A stretch of DNA of 64,000 bases, from NCBI RefSeq assembly GCF_014643835.1, contig NZ_BMKD01000002.1:1-64000 (forward strand). The letters run 5' to 3'. Both the position numbers and the translations under genes were made by a program. This DNA comes from Mucilaginibacter rubeus. Lineage in GTDB: Bacteria > Bacteroidota > Bacteroidia > Sphingobacteriales > Sphingobacteriaceae. The stretch's first letter is position 1; each line of letters begins with the position of its first letter. This document shows positions 34,731 to 43,654 of the stretch, one piece after another. The notes beneath the pieces were generated by a model, which worked only from the letters and a program-made list of their open reading frames with translations, was not told the origin of the DNA and ran no database searches.

Positions 34731-36446
34731 TTAATGCGAATCGCGGGTTACAACAGATCCTGAATTTCCAACCAGGAAATCCAGATCGGCTCCTTTATCG
34801 GCTTGCTGCACATGGCGCTGATACATAGATACGTACCCCCTATCGGTATGATAAGCAGGTTTTTGCCATAACAACCGCCGTCTTTGCAATTCAACTTCAT
34901 CTACAAGCAACTCTATTTTTTTGGCCGGTACATCGAGGCATATCAGGTCCCCGTTTTCAACCAGCGCCAGGTTACCGCCGATGGCGGACTCCGGTGAAAC
35001 ATGGAGCACAACCGTACCGTATGCGGTGCCGCTCATCCGTCCGTCGGAGATCCTTACCATATCCGTAATACCTTTATCCAGCAGTTTTTTGGGCAGCACC
35101 ATATTGCCAACTTCGGGCATGCCGGGATAACCTACCGGCCCAACATTTTTAAGCACCATCACGCAGGTTTCGTCAATATCAAGCTGCGGGTCATCAACCC
35201 TGGCGTGATAGTCTTCGATAGTTTCAAAAACCACCGCCCTGCCGGTATGCTGCATTAGTGTTGGCGTTGCCGCCGACGGCTTGATAACCGCACCGTTAAC
35301 GGCCAGGTTTCCTTTTAAAACGGCTATGCCTGCTTCAGCAATGATTGGATCCTCATAAGCGGCGATAACGTCCTTATTGTAGCATATAGCATCGTCTTTT
35401 ATATTTTCCGCATGCGATTTACCTGTTACCGTTATCGCGTCCATATCCAGCTCATTGCTAAGCTCTTTCAATATCACCGGCAGGCCGCCTGCATAGTAAA
35501 AATCTTCCATAAGGTATTTTCCGGAAGGCATGAGGTTGAGTAACAAAGGTATTTTGCTGCCCAGCCTGTCAAAATCGTCGAGGCATAAGTCAACCCCGAT
35601 ACGCCCGGCAATTGCCGTAAGATGTATAATGAAATTGGTTGACCCTCCTATTGCCGCGTTTACTTTAATAGCGTTTTCGAAAGCGGCACGTGTAAGAACT
35701 TTTGATATCGTTAAACCTTCCTTTACCATTTCAACGATACGCCTGCCGGATAGCTGCGCCAGTACTTTTTTCCTGGAGTCGACCGCCGGGGTAGCCGCGG
35801 CCTGCGAAAGGCACATGCCAAGCGACTCGACCATACAAGCCATGGTAGACGCGGTACCCATCGTCATACAATGGCCTGCACTTCTTGACATGCAGCTTTC
35901 AGCAGCAAGGTATTCATCGCTGGTTATTTTACCGGTTTTGAGGTCGTCGGTCAGCTTCCATACCGCTGTGCCCGATCCGATATCAGCGCCGCGATATTTA
36001 CCGTTGAGCATTGGCCCGCCCGGCACTACGATGGTAGGTAAGCCTACACTGGCCGCTCCCATCATGGTAGATGGTGTAGTTTTGTCGCAGCCGGTCAGCA
36101 ATACCACGCCATCTATCGGGTTGCCGCGAATTGATTCTTCCGCGTCCATACTGGCCAGGTTCCTGAACAGCATAGCGGTTGGTTTTAGCAAAGTTTCGCC
36201 TAAGGACATGATCGGGAACTCTACCGGGAAACCGCCTGCTTCGTAAACCCCGCGTTTAACAGCTTCGGCAAGGTCCCGTAGGTGTGCATTGCAAGGGGTT
36301 AGCTCCGACCAGGTGTTGCAGATCCCGATGACCGGTCTTCCGTCGAAAAGGTCGGTAGGCACACCCTGGTTTTTCATCCAGCTCCTGTATAAGAACCCCA
36401 TTTTACCTGTTTTTCCAAACCAATCGGCACTTCTGAACTGTGACAT
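34731..36446 (-). CDS. IlvD/Edd-family pentonate (arabinonate-type) dehydratase
   Basis: 571 residues. The three cluster cysteines are C52 (NTWSELTPCN), C120 (LTGCDKTTP) and C193 (SAGHCMTMGTAS). Their spacing of 68 and 73 residues equals that of the characterised L-arabinonate dehydratase of the family (Cys59, 127, 200), which carries a [2Fe-2S] cluster. It dehydrates an aldonate to a 2-keto-3-deoxy acid. Dihydroxy-acid dehydratase proper (IlvD) is less likely, since no branched-chain amino acid genes are nearby. It sits between the FAH-type dehydratase and GntP. Confidence 0.85.
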   Translation of the reverse strand: MSQFRSADWFGKTGKMGFLYRSWMKNQGVPTDLFDGRPVIGICNTWSELTPCNAHLRDLAEAVKRGVYEAGGFPVEFPIMSLGETLLKPTAMLFRNLASMDAEESIRGNPIDGVVLLTGCDKTTPSTMMGAASVGLPTIVVPGGPMLNGKYRGADIGSGTAVWKLTDDLKTGKITSDEYLAAESCMSRSAGHCMTMGTASTMACMVESLGMCLSQAAATPAVDSRKKVLAQLSGRRIVEMVKEGLTISKVLTRAAFENAIKVNAAIGGSTNFIIHLTAIAGRIGVDLCLDDFDRLGSKIPLLLNLMPSGKYLMEDFYYAGGLPVILKELSNELDMDAITVTGKSHAENIKDDAICYNKDVIAAYEDPIIAEAGIAVLKGNLAVNGAVIKPSAATPTLMQHTGRAVVFETIEDYHARVDDPQLDIDETCVMVLKNVGPVGYPGMPEVGNMVLPKKLLDKGITDMVRISDGRMSGTAYGTVVLHVSPESAIGGNLALVENGDLICLDVPAKKIELLVDEVELQRRRLLWQKPAYHTDRGYVSMYQRHVQQADKGADLDFLVGNSGSVVTRDSH

Positions 36447-36496
36447 TTTATTTTCTTTTATAATTTTATTTAATTGATATCGTTGCCCTGATGCAA

Positions 36497-37333
36497 TTAT
36501 TTGCCCACCAGGTTTGTAAGTGTTCCTATATTGCTTATTGTAATACTAATCACATCGCCGTAGTTAAGTGTGAAAGAATCCGGGGGCACTATACCGGTAC
36601 CGGTCATCAGGTATGCACCTGCAGGAAATGACATCTCCATAAACAGGTAACCGGCAAGCTCCTGGTGCGTACGCTTCATCCTGCTGATCAATATGGTGTC
36701 GGCAAATACCTGAACATTATCTCTCACTATTTCAATTTGAATTTCGGTGTCAGGCGGGATAGCTGTTCCCGGCACATAAAGACACGGGCCAACCGCGGCG
36801 GCTCCGTCGTATGATTTAGCCTGAGGAAGATATAAGGGATTTTCTCCTTCGATATCTCTTGAGGACATGTCATTGCCAATCATATAACCCTCAATAGTCC
36901 CCGCGCTGCAAATGAACAATACCAACTCGGGCTCCGGAACGTTCCATTCCGAATCTTTCCGGATGCGAACCGTTCCGCCGGGGCCAACCGCACGGGATGC
37001 AGATGATTTAAAAAATATCTCAGGACGTTCGGCGCTGTAAACCCTTGCATAAAAATCACCTCCACCGGCATCTTTAGATTCTTCCATCCGGGCATCTTTG
37101 CTGCGCAGATAAGTGACACCCGACGCCCAAATCTCTTGGTTGGCAATGGGAGCGCTTATGTTTTCCAGATGATGAGCCAACGAAGAGTTGGATGCAATAC
37201 TTTGGAGGTCTTTTAAAACCTCGCCGTGCAATGCCTGTCGGTTTATAAAATTGTCCCAGGTCCAATCCGGCGAACTGTATAACAGACCGGCGTATTTTAC
37301 AATAACTTTATCGTTGGTTTTAAATATATGCAT
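36497..37333 (-). CDS. FAH-family protein, 2-keto-3-deoxy-arabinonate dehydratase-like
   Basis: 278 residues. [15 protein letters not shown] and [21 protein letters not shown] are hallmarks of the 2-dehydro-3-deoxy-D-arabinonate dehydratase group. Metal ligands E134, E136 and D155 and the catalytic K173 have the same spacing as the characterised archaeal enzyme (Glu143, Glu145, Asp164, Lys182). It should turn the 2-keto-3-deoxy acid made by the neighbour dehydratase into 2-oxoglutarate semialdehyde, a Weimberg-type step. The aldehyde dehydrogenase needed next is not in the window. Confidence 0.85.
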   Translation of the reverse strand: MHIFKTNDKVIVKYAGLLYSSPDWTWDNFINRQALHGEVLKDLQSIASNSSLAHHLENISAPIANQEIWASGVTYLRSKDARMEESKDAGGGDFYARVYSAERPEIFFKSSASRAVGPGGTVRIRKDSEWNVPEPELVLFICSAGTIEGYMIGNDMSSRDIEGENPLYLPQAKSYDGAAAVGPCLYVPGTAIPPDTEIQIEIVRDNVQVFADTILISRMKRTHQELAGYLFMEMSFPAGAYLMTGTGIVPPDSFTLNYGDVISITISNIGTLTNLVGK

Positions 37334-37461
37334 AGCTATTTATTGCTGTCCGGCGTTTATGCGGCAGTTATTTCGTTATCAAAAAGTGTAACAAATCGGT
37401 TACTTGGTTATGTACAAAGAATGCTAAAGCAAATCGCTTAAGCTTCCAAAAAAACACAGTG

Positions 37462-37475
37462 TTGATTTTTACACA
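37462..37475 (+). promoter_or_regulatory. Shared sugar-acid cluster motif, site B (before FAH gene)
   Basis: TTGATTTTTACACA; the wider segment 37459-37477 matches 41021-41039 in 16 of 19 bases, and both are preceded by an A tract. It lies 129 bases upstream of the FAH gene, in the 172-base gap after the BASS symporter gene, so a second promoter probably starts here. Confidence 0.5.
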
Positions 37476-37505
37476 AAAAACTTAGCGTAAAAACCCAGTG
37501 CCACC

Positions 37506-38636
37506 TTAGTTCTCAGCAGAATTTTGCAAAGTAGTCTCGTGTGCGGGACCGGGCTTTCTTTTATGCCAATAAGAAGCCAGCAATGAGCCCGTAATATTCA
37601 TGAAAGTTGAAAAGATAACCGGGGCAAGGCCCAGCGTAGCGATTTTGCCCATCGCTTTGGCAAGTCCAGCAGCCATCCCCCCATTTTGCATCCCTACTTC
37701 TATAGCGATGGTGCGGCAGTCACGTTCTTCCATTCCAAATGCCTTAGCCGACCAAAAGCCAAGTAAATAGCCGCCAATATTATGCAGCAATACCAAAAAT
37801 GCCAGTAGCAGGCCAACTTTAAGCAGGCTTTCTCTCCCCGCGGCTGTTATAATAATAATGATACAGATAATCCCTCCCATGGATATCATGGGCATTATCC
37901 TTTTTAGCCATGTACTGCGTGTTTTGGCTATTGAAGAAAACAGCACACCCAAAGCAATGGGTATCATGACCATTTTAAAAATATCCACCACCATTAACCA
38001 GGGGTCTATTTTAATAAGCGGACCGGCAAGTAAATTCATTAAAAATGGTGTCAATACCGGTGACAGCATGGTGGAAATGCTGGTTATAGTAACCGAGAGC
38101 GCCAGGTTTGCCCTCGCCAGATAGGATACCACATTGGATGCCATGCCGTTAGGGCAACAACCGATCAGTATAATGCCGGCCGCTATCTCGGCAGGCATTC
38201 CGGCTAATTTTACGCTCAGTGTCGCGATGCTGAAGCCAAGTAAGGGCATTATAATGAAATGGCTCACCACCCCTATAATGATTCCTCCGGGCGACTTTAA
38301 CACGCCAAGAAAATCCTGGTAATGCATGGAAGTGCCCATGCCAAACATGATGAGCTGTATTAGCGGGATAATAAGTGTGGCATATTTAAAATTGCCATAA
38401 CTGATAAAAAAACCAGGATAATAAAGCGCCATGGCCGCCGCGCCAAAAATCAATACCGTATAAGAAAAGCTTTTGGTTTTTGGCGAAGCACAGAGGCTTA
38501 CTGCAAGCAGTATAAAAAATGCAAGTACATAAGGCCCTGTGTATCCAAGGCCTTTAGGTATCACAATAAGTACAGCGGCAAACGCAGCGATGGTTAACGT
38601 GATAGTGACTTTGAAAAAAGTATTCATACCCGGCAT
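37506..38636 (-). CDS. Bile acid:sodium symporter (BASS) family transporter
   Basis: 376 residues with about 9-10 membrane helices. GCCPNGMASNVVSYLARANLALSVTITSIST and the EVGMQNGGMA motif are the BASS sodium-binding cross-over segments. In this cluster it more likely imports an organic or sugar acid than bile salts. The start is 4 bases from the stop of the enolase-superfamily gene. With GntP, the cluster has two inner-membrane importers for acids. Confidence 0.88.
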   Translation of the reverse strand: MPGMNTFFKVTITLTIAAFAAVLIVIPKGLGYTGPYVLAFFILLAVSLCASPKTKSFSYTVLIFGAAAMALYYPGFFISYGNFKYATLIIPLIQLIMFGMGTSMHYQDFLGVLKSPGGIIIGVVSHFIIMPLLGFSIATLSVKLAGMPAEIAAGIILIGCCPNGMASNVVSYLARANLALSVTITSISTMLSPVLTPFLMNLLAGPLIKIDPWLMVVDIFKMVMIPIALGVLFSSIAKTRSTWLKRIMPMISMGGIICIIIIITAAGRESLLKVGLLLAFLVLLHNIGGYLLGFWSAKAFGMEERDCRTIAIEVGMQNGGMAAGLAKAMGKIATLGLAPVIFSTFMNITGSLLASYWHKRKPGPAHETTLQNSAEN

Positions 38637-38639
38637 TGA

Positions 38640-39923
38640 TCAAGCAAAGAAAGGGACTCCGGGCATCGCGTATTTCTTCAACCCTTCCTCGTTGATCTCA
38701 ACACCCACTCCGGGCTTGTCAGATAGCACCAGGAAACCTTTCTCAATAAAGGGTTTATCGTATTGTACTATTTCCTTCCATTTTGGCTCGGTATCGCTCA
38801 ACGTTTGCCATTCCAGGATATGGAAATTGGGTACCGAGGCACAAACATGCGCGGTTGCCATAGCCCCCAGGAAAGATCCCACCATGTGCGGCGAAAACGG
38901 CACATAATATAAGTTGGCAAGGTTAGCTATCCGCTGCCCCTCGCCCAGCCCGCCGCATTTTTGAAGATCGGGCATCACAATATCAATTCCGGCTTCCGAA
39001 AGCAGCCTGGTATAACCATAGGCCAGGTAAAAATTTTCCCCGGCACAAATTGGCGTGCTTGTTTCCTGGGTTATTGTTTTGTACACATCAATATTATCTG
39101 CAGGTACTGGTTCCTCCAGCCACATTAAATTAAGAGGTTCCATCATTTTTGCAACCCTACGGCCAGTTGTAGCATCGTAACGGCCGTGCATATCTACGCA
39201 GATATCAATATTGGGCCCTACCTCTTTCCGCACGGCGGCTATGGCATTATACATCCTGTCGAGCTCGGCATTACTGGCAGTCCAGTTATAACGGTCGAAT
39301 TTATTCGGATCGCGGGCATCATCAATATCAAATTTCACGGCAGTATAACCGCGGTTAACCGCGCCGCGGGCAGCCTTTGCATAATCATCAGGCACCGGGT
39401 TTGTGGCTGTGTATAATTCTGTATCACAGTAAACGCGGCATTTATCACGGTATTTACCGCCTAATAACTGGTAAACCGGTAAGCCTAAAGCCTTACCTGT
39501 CAAATCCCAAAGGGCTGCCTCAACCGCAGTAAGCACTGCGACAAACATACCTGACTGCGCCCCGGCAAAAAAATGAGCTTTCCTGATCTCCTCCGCTATC
39601 CGGTTTGGGTTTAAGGGGCTCCGGCCTTTCAGCATCCATTCCAACCGTTTAACCAGGTAATACGTTCCCGCTATGGCATCAACCCCTTCGCCCGAACCCC
39701 AGATGCCCTGGTTGGTATATATTTTTACAAAAAGCCCGCCGCCCGCGTAGGCACACTTAACTTCTGTAATTTTAAGGTCGGATGGGGATGATGCCTGCGG
39801 GGTACGCTCTTTGGCATCTATTAACCCCTGCCCAAATGTTTTATTTAATGGTCCTGCCAGTACGGCTGCACCGGCTAATACAGTTTTCGAAAGAAAGCTG
39901 CGCCTGTTTTGATAGTTTGACAT
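38640..39923 (-). CDS. Tat-exported GalD-like acid-sugar dehydratase (enolase superfamily)
   Basis: 427 residues. The first 31 form a twin-arginine signal (NRRSFLSKTV), so it is exported folded. Ligands D244, E270 and E296 and histidines H246 and H346 have exactly the spacing of D-galactonate dehydratase (Asp183, Glu209, Glu235, His185, His285). This supports an active acid-sugar dehydratase with one His as base or acid on each side. The export is unusual, as the known family members are cytoplasmic. It follows the RraA-like gene by 24 bases and is the second gene of the operon. Confidence 0.85.
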   Translation of the reverse strand: MSNYQNRRSFLSKTVLAGAAVLAGPLNKTFGQGLIDAKERTPQASSPSDLKITEVKCAYAGGGLFVKIYTNQGIWGSGEGVDAIAGTYYLVKRLEWMLKGRSPLNPNRIAEEIRKAHFFAGAQSGMFVAVLTAVEAALWDLTGKALGLPVYQLLGGKYRDKCRVYCDTELYTATNPVPDDYAKAARGAVNRGYTAVKFDIDDARDPNKFDRYNWTASNAELDRMYNAIAAVRKEVGPNIDICVDMHGRYDATTGRRVAKMMEPLNLMWLEEPVPADNIDVYKTITQETSTPICAGENFYLAYGYTRLLSEAGIDIVMPDLQKCGGLGEGQRIANLANLYYVPFSPHMVGSFLGAMATAHVCASVPNFHILEWQTLSDTEPKWKEIVQYDKPFIEKGFLVLSDKPGVGVEINEEGLKKYAMPGVPFFA

Positions 39924-39947
39924 ATTTTATATTTAGGATAGATTTAT

Positions 39948-40901
39948 TTACCAGGTCCGGTTTTTCAGGATATTTTGGATCTGCTCTTTGGGTACCGGCA
40001 GTTCATTGATGTGCTCGTTAAGCCATGCGGAAAAATCTTTTTCGATATCCGCGCTCCAGCGGGCATCTATTTGCCCGGCTGTGTATTTACCTTCTTTTAA
40101 CCGCAAGTGGCCAAACATATCCCGTAACCTCACCACTTCGGAGGTGGTCACTACCTTTTCGGCCAGGTGCGGCGGGATAAATATGACTACGCCATTCTCG
40201 CCCAAAACCACATCTCCGGGCATTACGGTAGCCTGCTTGATCCTGGTAGGCTGATTGATCCCGACAATCATGGTGTTCAGGTCGCCGGGCGGGTTATGGT
40301 ACGATGGATCATAGCTTTCTACAAAGGATGTAAAGCCGCCTATCTCTTTTAATCCCCGCAGATCCCTCACCGCGCCGTTATAAACTATACCGTTACCGGT
40401 TTTCGCGTAGATAGCGTTACCGACGTTATCGCCAATGGTAGGCCCGTTTTTATGAGCCCCAAACTGATCGGCCACGTACACATCGCCTTTTACCAGCAGG
40501 TCTACCGGCCAGGTGTTTTGCCCTTTTTTTCCCTGGGTTTTGCCCCTGTCGTCAATCGCTTTCCATACATCGGGGCGCGCAGGCATGAAAACCGCGGTTA
40601 CCGCGCGGCCAACCAAAACGCTATCCGGGTTTATTACCAGCCAGTTTTCGGTGAGTTGGTAGCCGTAGCCTGCGTTTTTTAAAACGGCCCAGGCTTCTTC
40701 AATACTAACGTGCTTCATCCGGGCCAAAATATTGTCGGATACCTTCGGACGCCCGTCGGCAAAGCGCTCACCCTTCCATTCCGGAGTAAGGAAAAGCAAC
40801 TCGTCCCTGGATATTTGTTGCGCGAAGGCGTGATGAAAAAACAAACAGCATTGCAGCAATGCAATACCCGCAATACGGCAAAGAAGAAAACATTTTCTCA
40901 T
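39948..40901 (-). CDS. Secreted RraA-family protein (aldolase/lyase-like)
   Basis: About 317 residues from MRKCFLLC with a Sec signal peptide ending AFAQ. The RraA fold is recognised by NIGDNVGNAIYAKTGNGIVYNGAVRDL, with the conserved GAxRD, and MPGDVVLGENGVVIFIP. Cytoplasmic relatives are 4-hydroxy-4-methyl-2-oxoglutarate aldolases; others bind RNase E. Here a lyase acting on a keto sugar acid in the periplasm fits the neighbouring exported dehydratase. It is the first gene of the minus-strand cluster, divergent from the AraC gene. Confidence 0.82.
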   Translation of the reverse strand: MRKCFLLCRIAGIALLQCCLFFHHAFAQQISRDELLFLTPEWKGERFADGRPKVSDNILARMKHVSIEEAWAVLKNAGYGYQLTENWLVINPDSVLVGRAVTAVFMPARPDVWKAIDDRGKTQGKKGQNTWPVDLLVKGDVYVADQFGAHKNGPTIGDNVGNAIYAKTGNGIVYNGAVRDLRGLKEIGGFTSFVESYDPSYHNPPGDLNTMIVGINQPTRIKQATVMPGDVVLGENGVVIFIPPHLAEKVVTTSEVVRLRDMFGHLRLKEGKYTAGQIDARWSADIEKDFSAWLNEHINELPVPKEQIQNILKNRTW

Positions 40902-41023
40902 CGTAATAAATTTAAAACGCACACTATTAAGGGGAGTAGCGGCTTTGGTGTTGGTTGTAACTGGTTATAATACTTACAAAGTATCATAATATTTAACCCG
41001 GAAAATACCATTAAAAAACAGCG

Positions 41024-41050
41024 TTGGTTTTTATACAAATTTTAGTTTTG
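41024..41050 (+). promoter_or_regulatory. Shared motif site A plus promoter of araC-kinase operon
   Basis: TTGGTTTTTATACA (41024-41037) is the best copy of the motif shared with 37462 and 33365. In the same stretch a TTG (41024-41026) and a TAGTTTTG (41043-41050), 16 bp apart, resemble a Bacteroidota promoter pointing to the AraC gene. A regulator bound here would affect its own promoter and, from 102-123 bases upstream, the divergent RraA-like gene. Confidence 0.45.
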
Positions 41051-41148
41051 TAATGTGTAAACTTGCTTTCAATGGGCGCCCCCTGTTGGATGCCCGATAA
41101 CCGTTGCAGTACAGAGGCGGCAGCAACGTATACCAATTATTATACTGA

Positions 41149-42015
41149 ATGAATCAATTGATACTTCAGCAGGGCATATCTAAAGAACTTATGCATTTTC
41201 CGCATATTCTGGAGTTTACCCACAAAAAGAACAATACTATCCAACTCAATTCCTTTAACAGCAACGTTACAGACTGCATTTGCCTGTATTATATTTTAGA
41301 GGGAAAATTCAGTTGGATGATTGATTTACAACAACATACCTTATATCCGGGCGATTTTGCCTTAGTATTGCCCGGGCAACGCATTGGCGGGGAAAGCGGG
41401 ATATTAAATATCGGCGCTCTATTTGGGTTAAAGATCTCTGCCGAAGATTGTGGAAAGCTTTTGCTGGGCAAATGGAGCGGGCTTAGTAAAAAGGAAAAAT
41501 TATCCATCAACCAGATTTTGCTCGTCAATAAACAACAGCTTGTTTTAAAACTGAAAGAAGCGCAGGTTTTAATGTATAATTTACAACTGGAACTGCAAAA
41601 TGAGGAGGTGGGCTTTTACACACGTGTAAACCAGCTGCTTGATGAGCTTTTTGTATTGATCAGCAGGCAATTGATCAGGCAAAATAATTCAAGGAGAGAT
41701 TTCCCTCAAACATTTTTAAAGCTGGAGCAAACGTTGCGGCAAAACCTTGCCCACCAATGGACGGTGGAAGAAATGGCCGCACTGACAGGCATGGGGACTA
41801 CTGCCTTCACGGAAAAAGTAAAAAACTATTCAGGCTTTTCACCTCTAAACTATTTAATCAACATAAGGATAACCGAAGCCACCAAACTGCTTAAAAAAAA
41901 CGAGGTAAATGTTACCGACATAGCGCTGAGCACAGGATTTTATTCGTCTCAGCATTTTTCCACAACCTTTAAAAAACTTACCGGGTACACCCCAAGCGAG
42001 TTCAGAAAAAAATAA
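41149..42015 (+). CDS. AraC-family regulator of the sugar-acid locus
   Basis: 288 residues: a cupin-like sensor (about 1-130) with a His/Asp-rich pocket, then the AraC DNA-binding domain (about 195-285, TVEEMAALTGMGTTAFTEKV and VTDIALSTGFYSSQHFSTTFKKLTGYTPSEF). It is divergent from the minus-strand cluster and precedes the kinase by 24 bases. It is the only regulator in the region, so it probably senses a sugar acid or its keto-deoxy product. Confidence 0.9.
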   Translation: MNQLILQQGISKELMHFPHILEFTHKKNNTIQLNSFNSNVTDCICLYYILEGKFSWMIDLQQHTLYPGDFALVLPGQRIGGESGILNIGALFGLKISAEDCGKLLLGKWSGLSKKEKLSINQILLVNKQQLVLKLKEAQVLMYNLQLELQNEEVGFYTRVNQLLDELFVLISRQLIRQNNSRRDFPQTFLKLEQTLRQNLAHQWTVEEMAALTGMGTTAFTEKVKNYSGFSPLNYLINIRITEATKLLKKNEVNVTDIALSTGFYSSQHFSTTFKKLTGYTPSEFRKK

Positions 42016-42039
42016 AACACCAGATCATCAATATACATC

Positions 42040-43566
42040 ATGAATTGTATTATCATCATAGAAATGGGCACAGACGCTGTAAGGGTCTTCGCCTTTGATC
42101 TTTCCGGTAACTTGATCAGTTCGTCAAAGGGGCATTATCCCACCTTTCATGAACAACCTGACCATAGCGAACAGGACCCTGAGCAGATGTTTATTACCAT
42201 GCTCTACATTTTGAAAAATCTGCTTAATGAAAAGATCTACCCAAAAAAATATACCGTAACCTGTATCTGCTTTGGCTCATCTATGCACAGTTTACTGGCG
42301 GTGGATAAGGATGGCATACCGTTAGGCAACGCTATTACCTGGGCTGATAACCGGGGCAAAAAAGAGGCCGCAGAACTTAAACAAAGCGGCCTGGGCGAGG
42401 AGATTTACAGGGCTACCGGCACTCCCATCCACCCGATGTCGTCGTTAATTAAAATTGCCTGGATGAAAAACCACGAACCCGAAAAATTCAAACAGGCACA
42501 AAAGTTTATGCCTATAAAAAGCTATATCATTCAGCAACTAACAGGAGACTGTGTGATAGATTACAGTATAGCATCTGCAACAGGCCTAATGAATATTCAT
42601 AAATTAACCTGGGATGAGGCTGCATTAGAGTTTGCCGGCATAACACCACAGGAGCTTCCGGATCTGCACCCGGTTTTCTATTCGGGGGTAACGCTGAAAA
42701 AAGAATATCAAAGGGTTTTAAAACTGTCGCCAACGGTTAAAATCCTGATTGGATCAAGTGATGGTTGCCTGGCTACACTGGGCGCGGGCGTTTGGGAAAA
42801 CAGTATGGCCACTATTACCATTGAAGATAGCGGCGCGTTCCGGATCATTGGCGATAAAATAATAGAAGACCCCAAACAGCAGATTTTCAACTATCTGCTT
42901 ACCGATAAGCATATCATCACCGGAGGGCCTACAAGTAATGGTGGTGTGATATTCAATTGGTTTGCGAAACAATTTGGTGATTTTCGGGAGGCTTTTGATA
43001 TCGATCAATCAATGGAAATGCTGATAGAGGAAGCTGCGGGTGTCGAAGTCGGCTCGGGCGGTTTGATCTTTCTTCCCTTTTTGCACGGCGAACGGGCTCC
43101 TATCTGGAACCCCAATTCGAGGGGGTGTTATTTTGGCGTTAACATCAGGCACGAGCGCAAACACTTTATACGGGCCACCATTGAGGGTATCTTATATGAG
43201 ATGTACAGTATTGGGCGTACGCTGGAAAAGCACCGTCATATCGAAAGCCTGTCTATCAACGGCAGTTTCGCGTCTATACCCTTTTGCACTCAAATTATAG
43301 CCGACCTGTTTAATAAACCCGTAAGCACACTTAACCATGCGGATAGCATAGGCAAAGGTGCGTTCCTGCTAAGCGCGACCGAGATGGGTATTTATCCTTC
43401 TTTAGAAGAAGCCTCCAAAACGGTAACCATGCATCAAACCTATTTGCCCAACGCGGAAAACCACAAGGTGTATGCCCAATATTTTAAAGTATTTGAAAGT
43501 CTGATAACAAAAGTCGCTGATGAATTTGACGCTATTTCTGATTTGCAACAACGGTATAGTCAATAA
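42040..43566 (+). CDS. FGGY-family carbohydrate kinase, gluconokinase-like
   Basis: 508 residues. IIEMGTDAVRVFAFD is the phosphate 1 motif, ITWADNRG and SSDGCLATLGAGV are family blocks, and GGLIFLPFLHGERAPIWNPNSRGCYFGV is typical of FGGY gluconate/xylulose kinases. It phosphorylates a sugar or sugar acid with ATP. Together with GntP a gluconate branch (gluconate to 6-phosphogluconate) is plausible alongside the non-phosphorylative pentonate branch. Confidence 0.85.
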   Translation: MNCIIIIEMGTDAVRVFAFDLSGNLISSSKGHYPTFHEQPDHSEQDPEQMFITMLYILKNLLNEKIYPKKYTVTCICFGSSMHSLLAVDKDGIPLGNAITWADNRGKKEAAELKQSGLGEEIYRATGTPIHPMSSLIKIAWMKNHEPEKFKQAQKFMPIKSYIIQQLTGDCVIDYSIASATGLMNIHKLTWDEAALEFAGITPQELPDLHPVFYSGVTLKKEYQRVLKLSPTVKILIGSSDGCLATLGAGVWENSMATITIEDSGAFRIIGDKIIEDPKQQIFNYLLTDKHIITGGPTSNGGVIFNWFAKQFGDFREAFDIDQSMEMLIEEAAGVEVGSGGLIFLPFLHGERAPIWNPNSRGCYFGVNIRHERKHFIRATIEGILYEMYSIGRTLEKHRHIESLSINGSFASIPFCTQIIADLFNKPVSTLNHADSIGKGAFLLSATEMGIYPSLEEASKTVTMHQTYLPNAENHKVYAQYFKVFESLITKVADEFDAISDLQQRYSQ

Positions 43567-43654
43567 ATTAACAAGGTGGCCGGAACCGGGCTGGGATTGA
43601 CACAGTTTATTTTACAGCCCCAGTTTTAGCTCAACTTTAGGATATTTGAAACAG

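Noticed and set aside
34731-36446. IlvD of branched-chain amino acid synthesis
   Set aside because: No ilv genes near, sits in a sugar-acid operon, and Cys spacing equals the arabinonate dehydratase.
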